Shown one piece after another: positions 28,326-35,562 of a DNA stretch of 54,366 nt. Under the pieces are notes generated by a model. It did no database searches. It was not told the origin of the DNA and saw only the letters and a list, made by a program, of their open reading frames with translations. The translations under genes were made by a program, and so were the position numbers. Origin of the DNA: Gammaproteobacteria bacterium (GTDB lineage: Bacteria > Pseudomonadota > Gammaproteobacteria > Steroidobacterales > Steroidobacteraceae); assembly GCA_015655465.1 (NCBI GenBank), contig JAATEY010000025.1, forward strand, positions 1 to 54,366, read 5' to 3'. Numbering within the stretch: position 1 is the stretch's first letter; every line of letters begins with the position of its first letter.

Positions 28326-29258
28326 ATGGGAACAGCAACGCATCGCCTGCAATCTGCCCTTCCGGGCGGGCGCCAATTCCTGTCACTGGATGAAGAGGCA
28401 TTTCGCACGCACTTCGAACGACGCCCATTCAAGATCGTCCACCGCCTGGCCGCGCATCCCTTGCTGCAACTGCCGCGGCTGGTCGAGTACGCACAGTCCC
28501 TCGACAGGCCGATACTGTATTTTCGCGGGGATCATGCCATCAACCAGGTCGACGATACGCCCGGCATTGGCCGCGCAAAGCGCACGTTTGTCGATCGGCA
28601 TCTGCCGGGGCCCGCGCTTTCGGCACCTGAAGTTCTCAGGCAGATACAGACCTGCGGCGCGTGGATGCAGCTTCGCGATGTCGGCACCGATCCGGCCTAC
28701 GCAGAGTTGCTGGAAGAGCTTGTCAGCGAAGTGCGCGGCCCCGCGGAAGAGGTGGCGCCTGGAATATCCGGGCCACGCGCGGATATTTTCGTGAGCTCAC
28801 CCGGAGCGACCACTCCCTTTCATCTGGACGAGGAACACAATTTCCTGCTGCAGATACGCGGGTCCAAGAGCCTGTCCATCGCTGACGGCTTCAATCCGGC
28901 GGTGCTGGACAGGGCAAATCTGCGTGCCTATTTTGCCGGAGATGGCGAGCTGGCGCCGTATTCCGAACATCTGGAGCGACACGCGGTGCACATCGAACTG
29001 CGTCCCCACGAAGGAGTTCATATCCCCGCATGTCATCCGCACTGGGTGCGCAATGGCGGCGAAGTCTCGATCTCGCTGGGGTTGCTCTGGTACAGCGACA
29101 GCATTGCCCGCAGGCGTTACCTGTACCGCTTCAATGGCTGGATGGAGCGCTTCGGCCTGAAGCCTTCGACACCCGGCGACCATCCCCTCATGGATGAGAT
29201 CAAGGCGCTTCCGTTGACTGTCAGGAGACGCCTCCGGCGCTGGTACCGGCGGCAGTAG
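28326..29258 (+). CDS. cupin-like/JmjC-like protein (putative Fe(II)/2-oxoglutarate oxygenase)
   Basis: FVSSPGATTPFHLDEEHNFLLQIRGSKSLSIADGF...HIELRPHEGVHIPACHPHWVRNGGEVSISLGLLW; HxD...H facial triad on a cupin scaffold. Confidence 0.75.
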   Translation: MGTATHRLQSALPGGRQFLSLDEEAFRTHFERRPFKIVHRLAAHPLLQLPRLVEYAQSLDRPILYFRGDHAINQVDDTPGIGRAKRTFVDRHLPGPALSAPEVLRQIQTCGAWMQLRDVGTDPAYAELLEELVSEVRGPAEEVAPGISGPRADIFVSSPGATTPFHLDEEHNFLLQIRGSKSLSIADGFNPAVLDRANLRAYFAGDGELAPYSEHLERHAVHIELRPHEGVHIPACHPHWVRNGGEVSISLGLLWYSDSIARRRYLYRFNGWMERFGLKPSTPGDHPLMDEIKALPLTVRRRLRRWYRRQ

Positions 29259-29281
29259 ATGGGTGCGGCCGGTGCGCGCCC

Positions 29282-30427
29282 TTACTGGCTCCGGCGCGCT
29301 ATTGTCACCACACGGCCCAGCAGCGACGCGGGCGGTGCCTGGCGCAACAGGCCGAACAGCTTGCCGCGGACCAGCCGGTTCTGAACCATGGGAGACCACA
29401 CCAGGTAGTCGTTGGACGTGGTCTCGTCTGGCCGCCAGCGGGCCTTGCCGTAGTCGCCGCCGGTGGACAGGTTCACGATCTTGAACCGTTGTTCGAGCGC
29501 CCACTTGATGGCTTCGACGGTCAGGGTCGTCATGACGCTGAACCTGCCCCATTCCGGAGAGTATCCCGAGTAGTAGAGGTAGATTTCCTCGCCGAAGACA
29601 AATCCGATGCGGGTTGCGACCACCTGGCCGTCGATATCGATCTGGAATATCCGCAGCTGATCGCGCTGGGCCATGCCATGCGCATAGTCGCGGAGAAACT
29701 CCCGCGACCTGACAGGCTTGAAGCGGTCGGGGTGCGGCACCCTTCCCTGGAGTTCGGCTCTTGCCCGATGCAACTCGAAGAAGATGTCCAGCGCCGCGTC
29801 GACCTCCTCCGGCTTGCTGACCGCCCGGAACGTGAATGCATGGCCCTCGCGCTTGAGCGAGTTGTAGCATTTGCGCAGCGCTTCTTTCATGTTGCGCGAC
29901 AGCCCGTTCTTGAGCTCCAGCCAGCTGCCCGGCAATTGCAGGTAATGGTCCTTTATCGTGCGGTAGGGGGGTGGAGCGCCCAGCGCCTCCAAAGATTCGC
30001 CGACCGGAACTCCACACCACAGCAGGCTGTCCCACTCGTCGGCCTGTTCCATCAGATAGGCATGCAGCGTCTGCATTGCCTCGACGTAATGCGCGGGGCG
30101 ACAGACCAGTCCCCGCAACTCCAGAATGTCGGTGCCCGCGCCGAAGAACTGGATCTCGCGCATGCGCAATGGTCCCCGCGCCGGCCGCAGCGTGCGAATC
30201 AGCGGCGCCAGCGCAATGAGCCTGCCGTGTTCATCGCGCACAGCGAGCACGAACAGCTCATCCCGGGCCCAGAAACGATTCTCCGTGAAATGCCGCCACC
30301 ACAGCAGATTCCACAGGGGCGAAGTAAACGGTGTCCGCGGGGACGACAGAGCGTCGATCTCCTCCCACTCGGATGCCAGGTTCTCGAGTTCCTTGAGTTC
30401 TGCAATGCGTTTTACGTGGAGGGGCAT
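29282..30427 (-). CDS. CelD/BcsL (FemAB-like) GNAT-fold acetyltransferase
   Basis: LSRNMKEALRKCYNSLKREGHAFTFRAVSKPEEVDAALDIFFELHRARAELQGRVPHPDRF...EIYLYYSGYSPEWGRFSVMTTLTVEAIKWALEQRFKIVNLSTGGDYGKARW. Confidence 0.88.
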   Translation of the reverse strand: MPLHVKRIAELKELENLASEWEEIDALSSPRTPFTSPLWNLLWWRHFTENRFWARDELFVLAVRDEHGRLIALAPLIRTLRPARGPLRMREIQFFGAGTDILELRGLVCRPAHYVEAMQTLHAYLMEQADEWDSLLWCGVPVGESLEALGAPPPYRTIKDHYLQLPGSWLELKNGLSRNMKEALRKCYNSLKREGHAFTFRAVSKPEEVDAALDIFFELHRARAELQGRVPHPDRFKPVRSREFLRDYAHGMAQRDQLRIFQIDIDGQVVATRIGFVFGEEIYLYYSGYSPEWGRFSVMTTLTVEAIKWALEQRFKIVNLSTGGDYGKARWRPDETTSNDYLVWSPMVQNRLVRGKLFGLLRQAPPASLLGRVVTIARRSQ

Positions 30428-30512
30428 GTTGTGGTCAGGGTTCCGGGAGAAGCATGTGGTGCATTGCTGCCTTCATCTGCTTCGCGCCTGTCGTCATCAA
30501 TCGGCTTTGCTT

Positions 30513-30587
30513 TCAGTGGGTGACCAGGGCGATGAGGATAACGATGGGGATCGGTACGCCAAGCAGGAGAAGAAGTATTGAGCGCAT
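30513..30587 (-). CDS. 24-aa small membrane protein (below ORF-track cutoff)
   Basis: Minus strand: MRSILLLLLGVPIPIVILIALVTH*, preceded by GGAAAGGAACCAAC; starts 20 nt after the stop of 30607..31491(-). Confidence 0.7.
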   Translation of the reverse strand: MRSILLLLLGVPIPIVILIALVTH

Positions 30588-30606
30588 GTTGGTTCCTTTC
30601 CGAAAG

Positions 30607-31491
30607 TCAGAACAGATCGCGGCGACGGCCGCCAATGGTGGCCATCAGGCTTGCCGAAAAGGCGCCGATCAGCAGCGAGACGAAAATCCACAGGGACGCA
30701 TACGCTGCGTCCTTGCGGACCTGGTCGGCCGCTTTCTTTGCCCTGGCTTCAGCAGCCTGCAGTTCATTCCGGGCCTCGTTGTAGGCATTGGTGACCCGCG
30801 CTTCTGCAGCCTGCTGACTCATGCCGGTCCGCTGTGCCACCAGTTGACCCGTGTAGCGCGTGTCTTCGGGAGACAGCGAGCCGGCATGCATGCTGTGGGC
30901 AAAGATACGAGCCGCTTCACTCCTGGTGCGCGTCGACTCATCGGCGTTCGAACTTTCCCCATCTGAGGGAATGCGGAACAGCGAATCCATCGTATACATC
31001 GACGCCATGGAGTCCTCTCCCTGCGCCATCTTCTGCGTGTTTCCCGAAGCGGCAACGACCGCAGCGGCGGGCATGCCAACGTTGAGAATGGTGCTTGTCG
31101 CTGATGTCAGGACGGCAGCAGTAGCCAGCGTGGCCACCGCCCAGGCCAGAAAGCCATGTGCCGTGTCGCGGAAGTACACCTCATCCGTATGGACCTGGAT
31201 CCACCTGACGCGCAAGCGACCGGCAAGGTAACCGCCCAGTCCAGAAGACGCGAACGCGGTCAATGCAGTCCAGATGATGGTCAACCACGATATCGTGGTT
31301 GCCCTGTTGGTGCTTCCCCACGGAGACACTACTGATAATCCCAGGCCAATGCCGAGGACCAGAAGAATCAATGAGAGCGCCGCAGCGGCTGCCGCACCGG
31401 CAAATATCGCAGGCCACGACACCGCACTCGAGCTGCCGAGGCCTGTGCCGGGACGAACTCCTTCACCGATTGTAGTTGCAGCCGTAGTCAT
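30607..31491 (-). CDS. hypothetical polytopic membrane protein
   Basis: 294 aa; SWPAIFAGAAAAAALSLILLVLGIGLGLSVVSPW...GGYLAGRLRVRWIQVHTDEVYFRDTAHGFLAWAVATL...; C-terminal TM SLWIFVSLLIGAFSASLMATIGGRRRDLF. Confidence 0.85.
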   Translation of the reverse strand: MTTAATTIGEGVRPGTGLGSSSAVSWPAIFAGAAAAAALSLILLVLGIGLGLSVVSPWGSTNRATTISWLTIIWTALTAFASSGLGGYLAGRLRVRWIQVHTDEVYFRDTAHGFLAWAVATLATAAVLTSATSTILNVGMPAAAVVAASGNTQKMAQGEDSMASMYTMDSLFRIPSDGESSNADESTRTRSEAARIFAHSMHAGSLSPEDTRYTGQLVAQRTGMSQQAAEARVTNAYNEARNELQAAEARAKKAADQVRKDAAYASLWIFVSLLIGAFSASLMATIGGRRRDLF

Positions 31492-31568
31492 GAATGCCTC
31501 GTCATTGTTGTTGCGGGAATTTTGCTTTGCCTGCTACAGGCTGGTGGTAGGAGAAGCGCGCCACTCCA

Positions 31569-31575
31569 TGTAGGA
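31569..31575 (-). promoter_or_regulatory. TCCTACA element upstream of 31491(-); degenerate second copy TCCTACC at 31546-31552
   Basis: Minus strand CTCCTACATGGAG...TTCTCCTACCACC; repeat offset 23 bp; 77 nt before ATG. Confidence 0.5.
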
Positions 31576-31892
31576 GGACGGTGGAGCGATGACTTCACTG
31601 CGAAGCATCTACTGCCATGAGTTCAGAAGGATGTCCACGAGGCGGGCAGAGCGGTGATGCGGGTGCGAGCGTGCTCCAGATGCATCGGCCTCTCCGGATA
31701 TTCCCTGGGTGCGGCACCGCATGCTGGTGCCTGCGGTGCATGAGCCACGACGCAGGTCCGTTCTTACAACTTTCGTCGCCCCCAGCCTACAGTCCCCCAA
31801 ACCATGAATGCCTGATTCTCGCAGCAAGACCTTTCCCATGGACGGTTCGACGCAATCCATGGACGCCAGCACGCCGCAGCGAAGGAGAATTC

Positions 31893-32204
31893 ATGGGAGC
31901 GAGCAGACAGTTTATGGAGCACCGCTGGGGCACGCGAGTGAAGCTGGATGTCCCTGTGGCACTGAGGACCGCAAATGGCCTGGCCAATTCATGGGTGAGG
32001 AATGCAAGCGTCAGCGGCGCCTTCGTGGAAACCAATGAGAAAATCCCCGTGCATGCCCGGGTATCCGTGCAGCTGATTGCGAGAGCCGGGGAGTCGCTGG
32101 ACGCTCTTGTGGTGCGGGTGGAAAATACTGGAGTAGGCCTTGAATGGCTCGATCCCGGATTGCGCTCGGTATCGGCGCTCCTTTCATTCCGTCACGATGC
32201 CTGA
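31893..32204 (+). CDS. PilZ domain (c-di-GMP-binding) protein
   Basis: In-frame ATG 31893: MGASRQFMEHRWGTRVKLDVPVALR (RxxxR) ... NASVSGAFVET ((D/N)xSxxG). Confidence 0.85.
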   Translation: MGASRQFMEHRWGTRVKLDVPVALRTANGLANSWVRNASVSGAFVETNEKIPVHARVSVQLIARAGESLDALVVRVENTGVGLEWLDPGLRSVSALLSFRHDA

Positions 32205-32278
32205 ACGCTCCGACACCTTCCAGAGTCAGGTGCGTCGATTGCCAGTGGGACACTTCTCAACGATTCTTTGCGGCGGCG

Positions 32279-32285
32279 TCCTACA
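32279..32285 (+). promoter_or_regulatory. TCCTACA element upstream of PRC-barrel gene
   Basis: ggcgTCCTACAgacc; 79 nt before ATG 32365. Confidence 0.5.
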
Positions 32286-32364
32286 GACCCACATGGGGGA
32301 GTCCACCTATCGTTTCACCAGCGGAGCGAGTGGTAATTCAACTCACCTTTCAGGAGAATATTTC

Positions 32365-32727
32365 ATGAGCACGGTAAGTGGCCACACATCGGCGATTCGG
32401 GCAAAGAAGGTACTGGGTACCGCGGTGGTAGATGCCTCGGGGCAAAAGATCGGGCAAATCGAGGACATCGTTCTCGACAAGGAATCCAACTACATCATGT
32501 TCGCAGTGGTGAGCTTTGGCGGGTTTCTGGGAATGGGTGACAAATTTCACCCCCTGCCGTGGAACATGCTGGACTACGATCCGGAACAGGACAGTTACGT
32601 CGTGAACGTCACCAGGGAGCAGCTGCAGGCCGCGCCGGCAGATTCTGTTTCGGCCCTCACCCGCAATGACGGACAGGCATTTCGCGATTCTGCGCACAGC
32701 TATTACCACGCGCCACGCTACTGGTAG
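32365..32727 (+). CDS. PRC-barrel domain-containing protein
   Basis: In-frame ATG 32365: MSTVSGHTSAIRAKKVLGTAVVDASGQKIGQIEDIVLDKESNYIMFAVVSFGGFLGMGDKFHPLPWNML; RBS AGGAG. Confidence 0.92.
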   Translation: MSTVSGHTSAIRAKKVLGTAVVDASGQKIGQIEDIVLDKESNYIMFAVVSFGGFLGMGDKFHPLPWNMLDYDPEQDSYVVNVTREQLQAAPADSVSALTRNDGQAFRDSAHSYYHAPRYW

Positions 32728-32742
32728 CGTGCGTCAGCGGAG

Positions 32743-32772
32743 GCAGGTCATTGTCACCGGACAGTGACCTGC
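32743..32772 (+). terminator. Long hairpin after PRC-barrel gene (terminator-like, weak T-tract)
   Basis: GCAGGTCATTGTC-ACCG-GACAGTGACCTGC: 13-bp stem with one G-U wobble. Confidence 0.6.
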
Positions 32773-32987
32773 ACTTTGTACTGGCGCTGGACACCCACAC
32801 CGGCGAAACTTCTTCTGGCTGAATTGTCGTCTTCACAAGTAACTGTTCACCAGATTTCGCGAGGCGCATTTGGAGCGTTATCGGGGTTCCCGCAGGATAT
32901 CGTGCAAACGCGTCGCCCGCATTCATGCGAATGAATATCTGAACCCGACCGATGCAGGTCGCAAGCACGTCGGAAAGGGGCCATTCC

Positions 32988-34946
32988 ATGTCTGATTCAA
33001 TGCCGGCTCGCGACGTTCTGGGTTTGGCGAACCGCCTGGCACGGATGGGCGTCTGGACTCTCCACCTGAAGGAAGATCGCGTCTATTGGAGTCCGGAGCT
33101 CGAAGAGCTGTTTGGAGTGGAGCCCGGCAGTTTCGGCTGCACCCAGGCCGCCTTTCATGCGTTGGTAAATCCGATCGATCTGCCACGTGTACTGCAAGCC
33201 ATAGGCGACAGTCTCACCACCGGTGAAGAATACACCGTAGTCTTCCGCTACAAACACGGCAGCGGCGAATGGCGATGGATGGAAGGTCGAGGACTTCCGG
33301 CCTTCGATGATCTGGGCAAGCCCGTGCGCATCGATGGAGTCGGAATCGATGTCACGGATCGGACAAATGCCGAAAACGCGCGGTTTCGTCTGGCGGCTAT
33401 CGTGGAGTCGTCGGATGACGCCATCCTCAGCAAGACGCTGGAGGGCATAGTCACGTCCTGGAATGCAGGCGCTACGCGGCTGTTCGGCTATTCCGCCGAG
33501 GAAATGATCGGTCAGCCGATTATCAAGCTGATTCCACACGACTTGCTGCCCGAAGAGGTCGAGATCCTGGCGAAGTTGCGCCGCGGCGAGCGCATCGATC
33601 ACTACGAAACCCGCCGTCTCGCCAAGAATGGAACGTCGGTCCAGGTATCGTTGACTGTCTCGCCAATCCGGGATGTCACGGGAGCCATCGTGGGTGCTTC
33701 GAAGATCGCCCGGGATATCGGCGCGTTGCGTCGCGCAATGGCGGATCGTGAATATCTGCTCGAGTCGGAGCGAAATGCACGCGGCGAAGCGGAACGGCTG
33801 GGTCATCTCAAGGATGAGTTTCTGGCGACACTGTCGCATGAGTTGCGCACACCGCTTACCACCATCCTCGGCTGGACCAACCTGTTGCGACGACGGGGGA
33901 ATCTGGAGCCCGAATTGAGGAGTGGCATCGAAACCATCCACCGCAATGCCAGGGCGCAGGCGCAGATCATTGACGATCTGCTGGACATGAGCCGCATAAT
34001 TTCGGGCAAGCTCCGGCTGCAGACCGATACCGTCGATCCGGCCGACCTGGTTCAGGTCGCTGTCGACGGGATCCGGCCTACGGCATCCGCGAAACAGATC
34101 GCAATCAAATTGCTGCTCGATCCCGCCGCAGGTCTGATGGTAGGAGATGCTGCGCGTTTGCAGCAGGTGCTGTGGAATCTGCTCACGAACGCATTGAAAT
34201 TCACCCCCGCCGGCGGTTCGATTCGCGTGACTCTGCAGAAAGCCGGCGCCGAGCTGGAGATCCGTGTCCAGGACTCGGGAATCGGCATCGAGCCGGATTT
34301 TCTTCCTCATGTCTTCGAGCGTTTCCGGCAGGCAGACGGATCGACAACGCGTGAACATGGTGGCCTGGGACTTGGGCTTTCCATTGTGCGCACCCTGGTC
34401 GAACTCCACGGCGGGTCCGTATCGGTACAGAGCGCCGGCATCAATCTGGGCAGCACTTTCAGCGTTCGACTGCCGACCATGCAGACGGAATTGTCCTTGC
34501 AGCAGGGGAGTCTGGTTGCCACCCCATCCGTGGATCAGGCTCTGCCAGTGCTGACGGGTGCGATCCTGCTGATAGTCGACGACGAGGCCGATGGACGATC
34601 CCTGCTCGCCCGCCTTCTGAGGGAGACCGGCGCCGAGATCATTGCCGCAGAGAGCGCGGCCGAGGCCATCGAAATCCTGCAGCGTGAACCTGTGCATTTG
34701 ATATTGAGCGATATTGGTATGCCGGGACTGGACGGATATGAATTCATGCGGCGTGTCCGTTTGCTGGACAATCACGCAATCCGTGCAGTACCCGCTATCG
34801 CGGTAACGGCGTACGCGCGCGAAGGAGATCGCCAGCGCAGCCTGACAGCGGGGTTTCAACTCCATTTGTCCAAGCCCTATTCCTTTCCCGACCTGACCGC
34901 TGCAATTGCCAGCCTGATACGTATCCCAAAGGGCAATCCCTCCTGA
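32988..34946 (+). CDS. PAS-PAS hybrid sensor histidine kinase with C-terminal REC
   Basis: In-frame ATG 32988; PAS motifs (ARMGVWTLHLKEDRVYWSPELEELFG; DDAILSKTLEGIVTSWNAGATRLFGYSAEEMIGQ), DEFLATLSHELRTPLTTILGW, QDSGIGIEPDFLPHVFERFRQAD, REC ILLIVDDEADGRSLL..LILSDIGMPGLDGYEFM. Confidence 0.95.
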   Translation: MSDSMPARDVLGLANRLARMGVWTLHLKEDRVYWSPELEELFGVEPGSFGCTQAAFHALVNPIDLPRVLQAIGDSLTTGEEYTVVFRYKHGSGEWRWMEGRGLPAFDDLGKPVRIDGVGIDVTDRTNAENARFRLAAIVESSDDAILSKTLEGIVTSWNAGATRLFGYSAEEMIGQPIIKLIPHDLLPEEVEILAKLRRGERIDHYETRRLAKNGTSVQVSLTVSPIRDVTGAIVGASKIARDIGALRRAMADREYLLESERNARGEAERLGHLKDEFLATLSHELRTPLTTILGWTNLLRRRGNLEPELRSGIETIHRNARAQAQIIDDLLDMSRIISGKLRLQTDTVDPADLVQVAVDGIRPTASAKQIAIKLLLDPAAGLMVGDAARLQQVLWNLLTNALKFTPAGGSIRVTLQKAGAELEIRVQDSGIGIEPDFLPHVFERFRQADGSTTREHGGLGLGLSIVRTLVELHGGSVSVQSAGINLGSTFSVRLPTMQTELSLQQGSLVATPSVDQALPVLTGAILLIVDDEADGRSLLARLLRETGAEIIAAESAAEAIEILQREPVHLILSDIGMPGLDGYEFMRRVRLLDNHAIRAVPAIAVTAYAREGDRQRSLTAGFQLHLSKPYSFPDLTAAIASLIRIPKGNPS

Positions 34947-35005
34947 TTGCGGGCGGATAAACAGGCCTCTGCGTCGGTTCCGGCCTGCTGCGGCTTTTCA
35001 TCTTC

Positions 35006-35012
35006 TCCTACA
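35006..35012 (+). promoter_or_regulatory. TCCTACA element in long intergenic region
   Basis: cttcTCCTACAgcg; no obvious gene start within 100 nt. Confidence 0.3.
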
Positions 35013-35368
35013 GCGTGGCGACGTCGCCACCATATACATTCCAATCGTCACGTTGATCAGATGCGCCGGTGAGCTTCCCGACCCTCATCTGAATCTGGTC
35101 CGGCGGTTCGATCAATGTGACTTTCTTCGTTCCTCTCCTGTCGCCACAGAGGGTGCCACGATTCCCATGCCTCCAATAAAGACACCCCGCTGGTCGAACA
35201 GCGACCGCTGGATTCCGCCCAAGAGATTCCCCTGGCCGCAACCTCTTGTGGCCAGGCTGCGAAAGCTCAGGTTTCCAGGTCGTTCCCTGACCACACTCTA
35301 GGCAAAAGGGAAGTACCGCCGATGAGGCAGTCCCTGCGGCCGAACGACATTCAAGCCTGTAGTCGTTG

Positions 35369-35375
35369 TCCTACA
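35369..35375 (+). promoter_or_regulatory. TCCTACA element upstream of TonB receptor gene
   Basis: CCTGTAGTCGTTGTCCTACACG; 187 nt before ATG 35563. Confidence 0.4.
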
Positions 35376-35562
35376 CGACTTGCCGATTCCGGGAAATTGT
35401 CCTGCATGGTCGGCTTGCTATCGTAAGCGCAAGCAGCGAGGTTTCCCGCCCCCGTTTTGAAACTGACAGCAGCTCAGCAGGTCGGCACGGTTACCCGATA
35501 ATTTACGACTGTGAAGGTGGGCACGGATCATTGCCCGACAAGGACCAGGGAGTAGTTGCGAA

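Noticed and set aside
35008-35241. 77-aa minus ORF in the long intergenic region before the TonB gene
   Set aside because: No recognisable motif, no convincing RBS; left uncalled although the region has two TCCTACA sites.
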